From Halotia branconii CENA392 (GTDB lineage: Bacteria > Cyanobacteriota > Cyanobacteriia > Cyanobacteriales > Nostocaceae), in assembly GCF_029953635.1 (NCBI RefSeq), contig NZ_CP124543.1, forward strand, positions 6,542,367 through 6,606,366: DNA of 64,000 bases, written 5' to 3'. Position 1 is the stretch's first letter. Each line of letters begins with the position of its first letter. The notes beneath the pieces were generated by a model. It saw nothing but the letters and a program-made list of their open reading frames with translations, was not told the origin of the DNA and ran no database searches. Positions 17,079 to 25,011 of this stretch are shown here, piece by piece. The position numbers and the translations under genes are program-made.

Positions 17079-17483
17079 CTAACTGCGATCGCTTTCATAC
17101 TCCTGTGCAGTTTCGTACTCACGCTGGAATTGTTCTAATTCTTGTACCCGGCGAAATAGCTGATCGCGTTGCGAAGTGCTGACGGTTTCTAGTTCGCTGA
17201 TTTTAGTGTTGAGATGCTTAATCATCAAAAACAATACGTTTTTATCAAGATTGTCAAGTGTCTCACCGTCTACTAATAGACTGTTTAAAGTTTCACTTGT
17301 GGATGTAGTGCATTCTAGGAAATTACCAATAACCTTAAAATCCCAAGTTTCCCCGTTAATATCTTGGGGGTGAATGTAAAAGCTATACTGATTGTTTTGG
17401 TCTTTTTGGACTCTAAGTCTAAAATCAATTGCTTTTCCTTCGTGTATCTGAAAGTAATTTTCTAACGTAAACTTACTAATCAT
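17079..17483 (-). CDS. Hypothetical element protein with C-terminal coiled coil
   Basis: 134 residues if the ATG at 17483 is used; AAGG lies 7 nt before it. The N-terminal 55 residues are beta-rich (FTLENYFQIHEGKAIDFRLRV, FYIHPQDINGETWDFKVIGN); the last 50 are a charged coiled coil (ISELETVSTSQRDQLFRRVQELEQFQ). I do not recognise a named family. It is the leftmost gene of the leftward cluster, converging on the PadR-like gene. A longer frame to 17528 is open but has no better start. Confidence 0.55.
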   Translation of the reverse strand: MISKFTLENYFQIHEGKAIDFRLRVQKDQNNQYSFYIHPQDINGETWDFKVIGNFLECTTSTSETLNSLLVDGETLDNLDKNVLFLMIKHLNTKISELETVSTSQRDQLFRRVQELEQFQREYETAQEYESDRS

Positions 17484-17676
17484 GTTCAACCTTGAAAAAT
17501 TAATTAGAGAATTAGACGAATTTATCAAATACTGGGGAACTTTACCCTCAACGTTTATAGCCTATTACGATGATTTATATGGTTATCCTTGGGGAAGACT
17601 TAAACTATTTGGGATGCTGTGTTTAAGCTTTTCTTTTTATTTTGGATTGTTGATCTTGATTCTTGAACTAAAGTAA
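17482..17676 (+). CDS. Possible small single-TM protein
   Basis: A 64-residue frame with one strong C-terminal transmembrane segment (FGMLCLSFSFYFGLLILILEL). Its ATG overlaps the ATG of the gene on the other strand (shared CATG), and no Shine-Dalgarno precedes it. It faces the leftward operon. The protein looks membrane-like rather than random, but the start context is poor, so this is a weak call. Confidence 0.3.
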   Translation: MFNLEKLIRELDEFIKYWGTLPSTFIAYYDDLYGYPWGRLKLFGMLCLSFSFYFGLLILILELK

Positions 17677-17687
17677 TCTCCGTCCGG

Positions 17688-17867
17688 TTAGTCAGCCGGC
17701 TTGTCACTAGCCGGGCGTTGCACCAGATAGCCCAGAATAGCTGTAGATATTCCTGTGATTATCGTCGCAGTGTTACTGCCAATCATCCCACTACCGCCCA
17801 GGACACTAGAGACTCCTGCAACCAAACCTAAAACTGTGCTGAATCGATCTAAAGTTTTTTGATTCAC
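17688..17867 (-). CDS. Small holin-like hydrophobic protein (59 aa)
   Basis: A GTG-started frame of 59 codons. AGGAG lies 8 nt upstream, just inside the end of the previous gene. The protein reads KTLDRFSTVLGLVAGVSSVL, then a Gly/Ser/Thr/Ile-rich hydrophobic stretch with two short membrane segments (LGLVAGVSSVLGGSGMIG and ATIITGISTAILGYLV) and a short charged tail. The size and layout resemble phage holins or small pore formers, but there is no signature motif. It is the end gene of a tightly coupled operon. The CCGGCT...AGCCGG hairpin near its stop may help end transcription. Confidence 0.6.
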   Translation of the reverse strand: MNQKTLDRFSTVLGLVAGVSSVLGGSGMIGSNTATIITGISTAILGYLVQRPASDKPAD

Positions 17868-17873
17868 TTGTAA

Positions 17874-18308
17874 TTACTCCTGTTCTGTATTCTCTTCGTA
17901 TTCCCGAATTTGGAAGTTAGTGTCGCGCTGTAAAAAGCGTTGAATATCGCGGGTGTAGAATAAAACTCGTTTAAACTTGTGGTCAATTTTTTCATTCATT
18001 TGACCCAACAGCATTTGAATTACATCTTTTCTGTTGATATACTCTTGAACGTGTAAATCAAATCTTTTGTCTAACTCTCTAATCTTCTCGGCATTGCTAG
18101 CATACTCTTTCAAATCTTCTTCAATTTGAATAATTGAAGTTGAAATTCTATTGATACTGCTAACAATTTTGATGCCTAACCCACCTAAAATGGAAAAGCT
18201 AACAAGGATTCCTAAAAATATACCAGTAGATTCTAAAGTAATTGTGATTCCTGGGCTGTTACTGTTAGTTGAGTTACTAACAGCTATTACTGATTTTGTA
18301 GTAGTCAC
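17874..18308 (-). CDS. Single-TM protein with long cytoplasmic coiled coil
   Basis: 144 residues: a Ser/Thr/Asn-rich N-terminus, one transmembrane segment (GIFLGILVSFSILGGLGIKIV), then a coiled coil of about 80 residues (IQIEEDLKEYASNAEKIRELDKRF...LGQMNEKIDHKFKRVL). The stop is 6 nt before the start of the holin-like gene. It starts 5 nt after the previous gene. A role in anchoring a structure at the membrane is possible. No family recognised. Confidence 0.65.
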   Translation of the reverse strand: MTTTKSVIAVSNSTNSNSPGITITLESTGIFLGILVSFSILGGLGIKIVSSINRISTSIIQIEEDLKEYASNAEKIRELDKRFDLHVQEYINRKDVIQMLLGQMNEKIDHKFKRVLFYTRDIQRFLQRDTNFQIREYEENTEQE

Positions 18309-18313
18309 TTGTG

Positions 18314-18661
18314 TTAATCAGTTGGATCATCCAAATTTTCAATAAACTGTGCTGTGTCAACCTTCACCCGGACAGTAAACTCATACTCTGGCATCTCCGG
18401 TGTACCCGTAAGCTGTTGACTGGCAAATTGAATAGGTGGTAATTCAGCATTAACTCTTGCTTCATTCACTTGGTCGGTTAATGCAGCTAATCCTTGCAAA
18501 AGTTTAACAATTCCCTTAACACAAGAAGCATTAAGAGTCAGATTGCTACCGCTTTCTGTAGTTGTGCTGAAATTAAGCTTGACTTGATTATTTCCAACAA
18601 ATTCAATTGAACCAGCGGGTAACTTTTCGGCTAATGCGCTGTAACTTAATGCAGTAGTCAT
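18314..18661 (-). CDS. Unknown element protein
   Basis: A 115-residue acidic, mainly beta-strand protein (GSIEFVGNNQVKLNFSTTTESGSNLTLNASC, EYEFTVRVKVDTAQFIENL), without signal peptide or membrane segment. Its start overlaps the previous stop by 4 nt, so it is translationally coupled. I recognise no domain. Its place among structural-looking genes suggests a component of the same assembly, by context only. Confidence 0.65.
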   Translation of the reverse strand: MTTALSYSALAEKLPAGSIEFVGNNQVKLNFSTTTESGSNLTLNASCVKGIVKLLQGLAALTDQVNEARVNAELPPIQFASQQLTGTPEMPEYEFTVRVKVDTAQFIENLDDPTD

Positions 18662-19179
18662 AAATTATCAATTTTGAACTCAATTGTTTCTAATTTGGAG
18701 CGAACCGCGTTGATTAAATCTTCCGTGGTATCAGTTTCTATTCCTCTGTATTCCCAGACAGCCAGAGTGACTTGGTAAATCCAAGGTAAAGCCTCAAACC
18801 TCAAACGATAAGATTCGGTCAGCTTGGGAAACTGAACCAACTCAATCGCATTAAGCTTAATTAGTCGGCGTGTACCATCTACTTCAGTGGTTGGAACCTG
18901 TCCCAATCCCTCAAAAACTACAGTGTCGTCAACATGAATGCCGCTAATTTGTTGATAGAAATATCCTGCTCTAATCCAAGTAGGTTTGGCATTAAGCCAG
19001 GAAGCCCCGACTAAAAAAACGTGACTATCAGTCAAATAAGGAAGCTCTACTGGGTCAATTAGCGGCGCTCTGGCTCTGCGGTTGTCGGGATTACCTACTA
19101 ACTTTTGGTAGTAAGTTAATTCCCAAGCTCCCATTGCTGTTAGGTCAAGCTGAAGTGTCATATTTTGACTAATTCCCAA
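18658..19179 (-). CDS. Unknown element protein
   Basis: A 173-residue soluble protein, aromatic-rich and beta-rich (WELTYYQKLVG, VFLVGASWLN, WIRAGYFYQQISGI, LIKLNAIELVQFP). It resembles small phage structural proteins in composition but has no signature I can name. It overlaps its upstream neighbour by 22 nt and its downstream neighbour by 4 nt. No cofactor or catalytic motif is visible. Confidence 0.65.
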   Translation of the reverse strand: MGISQNMTLQLDLTAMGAWELTYYQKLVGNPDNRRARAPLIDPVELPYLTDSHVFLVGASWLNAKPTWIRAGYFYQQISGIHVDDTVVFEGLGQVPTTEVDGTRRLIKLNAIELVQFPKLTESYRLRFEALPWIYQVTLAVWEYRGIETDTTEDLINAVRSKLETIEFKIDNL

Positions 19180-19373
19180 TCTTCAGCTAGTTCAAAAACG
19201 TCATACTCTTGTTCGTCCAGGAAGTCGAGAAAGGTATCTGGGTGAATATTGCCGCGCAGAAACGCTGCTGTCATATTTGCCCGCTGGAGCATGAGATTTA
19301 ATTCCTCCTCATACTCCAATTGCGACTGTCCCGGATACCAAATTGCAGGAGTTTCTAAAAAATTATTCACCAC
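19158..19373 (-). CDS. Small acidic element protein
   Basis: 71 residues, strongly acidic (YEEELNLMLQRANMTAAFLRGNIHPDTFLDFLDEQEYDVFELAEDWELV). It is predicted helical with no membrane segment. Both ends overlap neighbours (22 nt downstream, 11 nt upstream), the pattern of small phage or plasmid genes with coupled translation. A chaperone-like or assembly role would fit the size and charge, but nothing shows it. Confidence 0.6.
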   Translation of the reverse strand: MVNNFLETPAIWYPGQSQLEYEEELNLMLQRANMTAAFLRGNIHPDTFLDFLDEQEYDVFELAEDWELVKI

Positions 19374-19905
19374 TGCCAGTTAATACAAAATATTCAGGCG
19401 TAAACCAAACACGCCCATAAGCACCCCCTAATTTGCCTTTAACAGCGTTGAAAACAGTTTTCACTTCATTATCTAAAGCTGCTGCTGATTGAATTGAAAG
19501 TGGTGCAGTGTAAGAATATTGGGTGTTACTGCCACGATTCCCTGGCGCATATCTCTTGTATGGGCGATTACTACCTAAAGCCCGAATGATATTAGGTGAA
19601 TCGTCTGATACAGTAGCGTGAACTTTCGCAGGCTTAGCGCCGCGAGGTAAAGGATCTTCTGAACCGGCATCAACCAAGTTTAAAGCTGTCTGTCCAAAAA
19701 ACACGACACTTTTTTGGGATGCCTGTACTTTGTACTTTTTAGCAGTTTCTCCAGCTGCAATCTGTATAGGTTTGTAAGCTACTGCAATTAAAGGATTTTT
19801 GCGAGTACTTGCACCATCTTCTCTAACGGGTGGGTTATAAGCTTCCCTTGCACGAGCATATTGCAACTCTTTTTCAATCTGTTTGGCGCTTTTGCGTCTT
19901 CCCAT
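19363..19905 (-). CDS. Unknown basic element protein
   Basis: 180 residues with a very basic N-terminus (MGRRKSAKQIEKELQYARAREAYNPP) and a beta-rich remainder (LIAVAYKPIQIAAG, VVFFGQTALNLVDAG, GRVWFTPEYFVLTGSG). The basic tail could touch nucleic acid or lipid. The 117-nt gap to its right is the largest break in the cluster and could hold an extra promoter. No family recognised. Confidence 0.65.
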   Translation of the reverse strand: MGRRKSAKQIEKELQYARAREAYNPPVREDGASTRKNPLIAVAYKPIQIAAGETAKKYKVQASQKSVVFFGQTALNLVDAGSEDPLPRGAKPAKVHATVSDDSPNIIRALGSNRPYKRYAPGNRGSNTQYSYTAPLSIQSAAALDNEVKTVFNAVKGKLGGAYGRVWFTPEYFVLTGSGE

Positions 19906-20022
19906 AGTTACTGAGGTTTGTGTAAAAAATGTTTTGCGTAAATCATTTCTAGCAAGGGTTTAGCAGTAATTTTCTCAACCGGATAACATAAGGTTGTCCG
20001 TAAAATTTTTAGTTTTATTCAA

Positions 20023-20844
20023 TTAAACGCGTTCAATTACACTTCGTAGCCGAGATCCACTAACAGCTACTAAATTCACAGGATTCTGTTTTCCCCAAAT
20101 AAACAACTGAGCATAACGAAACTTTACGTCAGATGTGCGTCTACGCACGAACTTTTTAACTGTACGCCCATAAACTCGATGTGTTCCTGGGTTATTTGAA
20201 TAAACGCGGTCATTGTCTATAAATTGCAGATAATCACGGTCAAGAGAATGATTTTGGATATCTAGCACGGCTCGAATAATTCTTTCTCCCTCAGTCTTAC
20301 TGGGAACTAACAGTTTTAATTCATAACCACGTTCTTTATCTGAATAAGTACATTTAAAGCGTCCTTTATGCCAAACAAAAGGAGGTGTCGCAAAAACACT
20401 TTTAATTTTTCTTGCTAATGTTTCTGCGTCAGTTCTGCTGATACTTTCACTTGATTCATTCATCAACCTAAAAGTTATTTCGCCTTCTGCTTGTGGTGTT
20501 GATTCATTGCTATGAATTTCAAAATTATAAGGTTCTAAAAAGAATAGTTTTACTTGAGGCTTAAAAGTTCGTTCTGATTGCACATCAAACCAAGGAACAC
20601 CATACACTGGGCGCTGAACTGCTTCTAACCTTCCTATTGTTACTTCAAACAACCACATCCTCATCATGGTCATAACATCGGTGTCGTCATCTTTCATTAA
20701 ACAAGAATGCTTCAGTCGTGGCTTAGGATTACTAATATCATCATCTGGCTGGTTTTTAAAATATGCTCGAACTGCTTTATTATGCTCCAGTCTGACAATA
20801 TCTTGTAGATTTTCCCACTCATCAAATCCTTCTGGTAATGGCAT
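20023..20844 (-). CDS. Unknown 273-aa element protein
   Basis: A soluble mixed alpha/beta protein (GFDEWENLQDIVRLEHNKAVRAYFKNQPDDD; MTMMRMWLFEVTIGRLEAVQRPVYGVPWFD; KVKRRR-like basic segment VKKFVRRRTSDVKFRYAQLFIWG). It has no signal peptide or membrane segment. The start overlaps the stop of the 834-residue gene by one base (TAATG), so the two are coupled. It may be an assembly or base protein for the fibre-like product upstream; that is inference from position. Confidence 0.65.
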   Translation of the reverse strand: MPLPEGFDEWENLQDIVRLEHNKAVRAYFKNQPDDDISNPKPRLKHSCLMKDDDTDVMTMMRMWLFEVTIGRLEAVQRPVYGVPWFDVQSERTFKPQVKLFFLEPYNFEIHSNESTPQAEGEITFRLMNESSESISRTDAETLARKIKSVFATPPFVWHKGRFKCTYSDKERGYELKLLVPSKTEGERIIRAVLDIQNHSLDRDYLQFIDNDRVYSNNPGTHRVYGRTVKKFVRRRTSDVKFRYAQLFIWGKQNPVNLVAVSGSRLRSVIERV

Positions 20845-23348
20845 TAATCATCTGCCTCCTTGTCTATATCAGTAATAGCCAAACCAGTTGCACTAAACAA
20901 TTTAGCAACATCAGAAGCAGCTTTAATTTGTGCTGCCTCTGGTGGTGTAGTTCCTTGCTTACTTTCTGGCTCTTGACTCAATGCTTTAGTAAATTGTTCT
21001 TTTTGTTCTCCAATCTGGTTAACAGTTTGCTGGACAGAGAGAACCTCACTAGCAACTTGATCTACTTGAGAAACTACATTTTCAGCGTTTTCTAAATTAG
21101 TAAAAAATTTATTTTGAAAGTTAGGTGTAGGATTCATCCATCTGTAAGCTTTTTCGCTAACCTTTCCCCATCTTTTTAAAGCATTACCAATAAAAGCAAC
21201 CCAAGAACCAACAACTTCTAAAGCACTTAAAATTGAATAGCCAATTGATTGAATGCTATTCATTAAGTTAGCAGCAGCTTGATAAATACGGTTCCATTTT
21301 TTATATTCAGCTTTAATACTTCCCCATTCACTCTCACCAATTACAGATTTAGCGAGTGAATCAAACTGACCACCTAAAATTGCACCAATATCTAAAGGGC
21401 TACCTTCTGCATCTTTGATACCAATTGCTGCTAATACATTGGATATTGCACTAGTTAATGTTTGTCCTAAATTGGCACTGAGCATATAGGCATTGTGCAA
21501 AGTCTGCCACCAGATAAGAACATTCAAAACTCGATCTAAATGCAGCCATTCAGCTACTCGCGATAACTTACCAGCAATGCCACCAGGAAGTTGGACACCG
21601 AGCTTATTATTAATAATGTTTAATAGTGCTAATTGTGCGGCATTACTAAATTGACTAACAGCATCTAAAATCTGCTTACAAATAGCAAATATTGGGGCTA
21701 GCAATGCCATGATCGGAGCCAATATCGATGACCTAGTTGCTGAGTGTTGAGCTGCTATAAAGGCTTTTAGCCCTGAATCGTTATAAGGCACTGCATCTAC
21801 TCCATCCTTTCCATCTCTCCCTGGTCTACCGGGGAATCCATTTAAACCATCTCTTCCGTCTCTGCCCGGTTGGCCTGGAATTTGAATAATTTGCGTGATA
21901 CCAGGAGCGCCTTGCCGTCCATCCCTGCCGGGTCTACCGTCACGACCCGGAATGCCTGGAACACCTGGAATGCCGGGTTTAAGTTTAAGCAATTGATACA
22001 GTCCCAATAATGTCGCTAGTCCCGCAGCTACTTCTACAGCTTTTGCTAGGGCATTATCACCAGTGTTTTGGGCTTTCTTGGCTGTGTCCTTAGCATCCTT
22101 AGCTGTTGATTTAGCTTCATTTGCTGAAGTGCTAGCAGCGTTGGCAGTTACGTTTGCAGTTGCGGCGACGCTACCCGCAGCGATCGCAATACTTGCAGCT
22201 TTCACTGCCTGAGAATTTGCTTGTACTGCTGTATTGATTGCTGTGGATGCAACGGTTTGAGCAACATTAGCTGCAAGAATTGCTTGTCCCGCTGTGCCAA
22301 TTGCTTGCCTAGCTTGAGATATTGCACTGCTTGCTTGAGAGCTTGCAGAATTTCCTAAGCTTACGGCATAGTCAGCTACACCACGCACCGAACTAGCTAC
22401 CTCTAAAGCATTCCTGGCTATACCTCTAATGGTTGGCAATTGGCGACCTAAAATATTAGATACAGCGTCACCAAGTGATGTCAACTCTCGCTCTATGCCG
22501 TCTATCCGAGAACCCAAAGCCTCAGCGAAGGCTACTAACTGCAAAATTTCGATAACAGTACTCGCTAAACCTGCCACTCTAGCGGCAAGTCCCAATAAAT
22601 CACCAGCTACCTTACCAGCAGTAGTTAACGCTTTTCTTGATATGCCTATTGCTTCAGCCGCGTCTAAAGCTACATCTGCTACTTTGCTAGCAAGCCTGCC
22701 AACTTGACCGACAACACTAGCGATTTTGTTGTCTACGATGTCAATAGCGCGTTGGGCTGCTTTTGCTACCCCTACAGCATTGTCAGCAATCCCCCTAGTC
22801 GCTTTACTTAGTGCGCTTGCCTCTTTAGCCACTAACGTTGACGCTTTGGCTTCACTGATAGCCGTTTCTGCTACTCTTCTGGTTTGAATAGACAAACCTT
22901 TACTTAACTCGGCATCGCTTGCAGCCTTAGTTGCTTGAGCGCTTGCATTATTAGCTTGACCGAATGCAGCCGCCGCGTCTCTGTCTGCTTTTGTGCCAAC
23001 GATTTCAGCACGTTCACCTACGACGAGCGCTCGTCTTGCTGTGCCTTGTGTTTCGTTGCTAACATTCAACGCCTTATTGGCCTTATTGTCGGCTTTGTTG
23101 GCGACACCAGTTGCATTTTTAGCTTCGTTACTAGCACCGTTAGCGGTACTAAGCGACCTAGTAGCTTTTCCGTCTACGATATCAATTTTTGATGATAAAT
23201 TATCTGTTTTCCTCTCTACCGTATTTAAACCATTAGCGGTTCTAACAGCTATGTTTGTGGTATCACTTAACTTTATTTCTAGTGCGCGTAATGCCGATTT
23301 CAGCCCATCGACATCACTTATTAATGTTTGCCCTCCAGAAGTTGGCAT
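20844..23348 (-). CDS. 834-aa coiled-coil and collagen-repeat protein (fibre-like)
   Basis: Residues 1-455 are long Ala-rich coiled coil with repeated patterns such as NAxxxAxxA and a hydrophobic stretch near 240-275. Residues 459-516 are two blocks of Gly-X-Y repeats (GIPGVPGIPGRDGRPGRDGR and GQPGRDGRDGLNGFPGRPGR) broken by TQIIQI. Residues 520-834 are helical with hydrophobic segments and a charged tail. Collagen plus coiled coil is typical of trimeric phage fibres, spikes and surface adhesins. No signal peptide is seen. It is the largest gene of the cluster and the likely core of whatever structure these genes build. Confidence 0.8.
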   Translation of the reverse strand: MPTSGGQTLISDVDGLKSALRALEIKLSDTTNIAVRTANGLNTVERKTDNLSSKIDIVDGKATRSLSTANGASNEAKNATGVANKADNKANKALNVSNETQGTARRALVVGERAEIVGTKADRDAAAAFGQANNASAQATKAASDAELSKGLSIQTRRVAETAISEAKASTLVAKEASALSKATRGIADNAVGVAKAAQRAIDIVDNKIASVVGQVGRLASKVADVALDAAEAIGISRKALTTAGKVAGDLLGLAARVAGLASTVIEILQLVAFAEALGSRIDGIERELTSLGDAVSNILGRQLPTIRGIARNALEVASSVRGVADYAVSLGNSASSQASSAISQARQAIGTAGQAILAANVAQTVASTAINTAVQANSQAVKAASIAIAAGSVAATANVTANAASTSANEAKSTAKDAKDTAKKAQNTGDNALAKAVEVAAGLATLLGLYQLLKLKPGIPGVPGIPGRDGRPGRDGRQGAPGITQIIQIPGQPGRDGRDGLNGFPGRPGRDGKDGVDAVPYNDSGLKAFIAAQHSATRSSILAPIMALLAPIFAICKQILDAVSQFSNAAQLALLNIINNKLGVQLPGGIAGKLSRVAEWLHLDRVLNVLIWWQTLHNAYMLSANLGQTLTSAISNVLAAIGIKDAEGSPLDIGAILGGQFDSLAKSVIGESEWGSIKAEYKKWNRIYQAAANLMNSIQSIGYSILSALEVVGSWVAFIGNALKRWGKVSEKAYRWMNPTPNFQNKFFTNLENAENVVSQVDQVASEVLSVQQTVNQIGEQKEQFTKALSQEPESKQGTTPPEAAQIKAASDVAKLFSATGLAITDIDKEADD

Positions 23349-23349
23349 A

Positions 23350-23820
23350 TCACCTTAATAATCTCCTAATTTCGTTGAACTCAGCTTGTTCTATGCAAAC
23401 CATGTCAGGAGGACAATAGTTATTTGGATCGAGACACTTAAATGGATCTGGACATGTCTGACCGCTGACCATGCCACAGCCGGCTTGACATTCAGCTAAT
23501 GAGTCATATTCGCCAGGAGTCCCGTAAACATTGCTCTTGACACATGAATTATTTATGCAATCATAAGGAACCGCGTTACAAGCGGTGCAATTACCGTATT
23601 TTGTATAACCAGCATTAGGATTATCATTAGCTACAGCAGTTACTTGTGCCGTTGTAGTCAGATAAAAATAATTTGTCCCGGCAACGTTTACACCATCAAG
23701 ATAAAGATATACAGTAGTTGAGTTTCTGGCACGATATTCAGGTGTTGTGCCACAAGCAAAAAATTCGTAACTAACATTCCCGTCAGCCCCTTTGCCGTAG
23801 AACCGAAAACATTGAGTCAT
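23350..23820 (-). CDS. Cysteine-rich protein with a fibre-type Cys motif
   Basis: 156 residues. The N-terminal half is beta-rich (CFRFYGKGADGNVSYEFFACG, VYLYLDGVNVAG). The C-terminal half has paired cysteines: YDCINNSCVKSNVYGTPGEYDSL...CQAGCG then CPDPFKCLDPNNYCPPDMVC. I know the DCxxxxC...GxYxSLxxCxxxC pattern from phage and viral surface proteins; it suggests small disulfide-linked or metal-binding modules. It starts 2 nt after the previous stop and ends 1 nt before the 834-aa gene. Confidence 0.7.
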   Translation of the reverse strand: MTQCFRFYGKGADGNVSYEFFACGTTPEYRARNSTTVYLYLDGVNVAGTNYFYLTTTAQVTAVANDNPNAGYTKYGNCTACNAVPYDCINNSCVKSNVYGTPGEYDSLAECQAGCGMVSGQTCPDPFKCLDPNNYCPPDMVCIEQAEFNEIRRLLR

Positions 23821-23822
23821 CT

Positions 23823-24152
23823 TTAGTAATTATCCGGGTCAATTGTTGCAGCGGTGTCAATTTTGCTCAAAGAGATTGTTAGTTGATCAGTCCTATACCC
23901 AGTGTTATCAGTGCCGCGTGTGATAAAGCTTGTATAGCCAGTATCGATAACAATAGATTGGTCAATATTGGAGTCAAAGTTAGTCGTAGTTAAATAAGAT
24001 TTCGCCTGCAACAAAATAGCTACTAACAAACTTTCGCCAGTGTTGTTACTAGAAGCGGTTAATCCTGCTAAATCAGATTTTGTAATAGTAATAGTTGTTG
24101 CGTCCTGAATCGCGTTAGCACCAAATACCTGAGTTAAAGTTGGTTCTGCCAT
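23823..24152 (-). CDS. Small Thr-rich structural-type protein, first gene of the cluster
   Basis: 109 residues, rich in Thr, Asn and Ser (NAIQDATTITITKSDLAGLTASSNN, VIDTGYTSFITRGTDNTGY), soluble, without a signal peptide. The composition resembles minor structural proteins of phages and plasmid-borne surface assemblies. It is the first gene of the leftward operon, with a 355-bp control region upstream. No named family recognised. Confidence 0.65.
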   Translation of the reverse strand: MAEPTLTQVFGANAIQDATTITITKSDLAGLTASSNNTGESLLVAILLQAKSYLTTTNFDSNIDQSIVIDTGYTSFITRGTDNTGYRTDQLTISLSKIDTAATIDPDNY

Positions 24153-24507
24153 AAAACGAATTTTTGATGAAGTGAATAGAAGTGATAGATCCGTTTTATG
24201 AGCGATTGAAATTTATGTAAATCTTCCAGTTTTATGTAAAAGTGGTAGTGTTTTTGCGGTCAGTATGCCTTGTATTGCCTAAGCTGTAGCGATATTGCTG
24301 ATATCTGTACACAAAAATATACCTGTTTAACCCTGCTAGACGGTTAAACCGGAACTTGAGACAAATTTGTCTAACAAGAAGCTAGTATTTATGCTGAAAA
24401 TCTCAATTGTTAATTTTAGTTAATTTTTAATTTTATGTAGATATACTAACCAGCAAGAAATAGACGATCGCTCCTCACAACCGCCTCTAAAATTTCGCTC
24501 TACCCGT
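24153..24507. promoter_or_regulatory. Control region upstream of the leftward cluster
   Basis: No ORF. At 24325-24349 GTTTAACC-9 nt-GGTTAAAC is a perfect 8-bp inverted repeat, a good operator or hairpin candidate. TTTATGTAAA occurs at 24212-24221 and 24231-24240 (19 bp apart), with a related TTTATGTAG at 24432. These lie within 300 bp of the first start and probably control the cluster. Confidence 0.5.
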
Positions 24508-24696
24508 TCATTCTCGTTTATTTAATACATTGTTTGCTCGTCTCAAAAAACGGGTCAAGCGACTGAGATTGTGGTTAATTTCACCATCTGCTATCTCTAA
24601 AGCTGTTTGTGTGGGCGGTTCTAAGTCAGCATTATTAAAGGTATAAGGCACAACTAAACTAACGTAATCATCTAAGTCAACATTTGAGTTACGCAT
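24508..24696 (-). CDS. Small hypothetical element protein
   Basis: 62 residues, helical and charged (DGEINHNLSRLTRFLRRANNVLNKRE at the C-terminus). It is not in any family I know. It stands alone between the cluster control region and the zinc-ribbon gene. The composition looks protein-like, but neither Shine-Dalgarno nor conservation can be judged, so the call is tentative. Confidence 0.4.
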   Translation of the reverse strand: MRNSNVDLDDYVSLVVPYTFNNADLEPPTQTALEIADGEINHNLSRLTRFLRRANNVLNKRE

Positions 24697-24852
24697 AATC
24701 GCTGAAGCTAGGGTAACGGTATTATGCCCTGGCTTCGGTAGTTATTCGCTATGCCCACGTAGCGCGATCGCAATTTTCCAAATAATCGCATAATCTAGTA
24801 ACTCATGATGTCATCCAGTGCGATCGCCGGGCTGTTTGTTGGCGATCGCACC

Positions 24853-25011
24853 TTATTTCACCTGAAAACTTTTATCGCAGCGCTGGCAGTACCATCGCCG
24901 GATCACTTCACCGCTGGTTAGGTGGTTATAGCCATTGCGGTGAGTTCGTAGCTCGTGGCAATGGGGACATTCTACGCGGTCACGGTTTGGCGAGTCTCTT
25001 AGCTTTGACAT
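24853..25011 (-). CDS. Small zinc-ribbon protein (InsA-like finger)
   Basis: 52 residues from the ATG at 25011: VECPHCHELRTHRNGY...RRWYCQRCDKSF. Two CxxC pairs and the spacing match the N-terminal zinc ribbon of IS1-type InsA transposase proteins and stand-alone relatives. It overlaps the 3' end of rep by 32 nt in another frame. No transposase follows, so it is either a stand-alone DNA-binding finger or a remnant. Confidence 0.65.
   Translation of the reverse strand: MSKLRDSPNRDRVECPHCHELRTHRNGYNHLTSGEVIRRWYCQRCDKSFQVK

Noticed and set aside
24853..25011. Start of an IS1-type transposase
   Set aside because: Only the zinc ribbon is present; no InsB/DDE frame or terminal inverted repeats follow.
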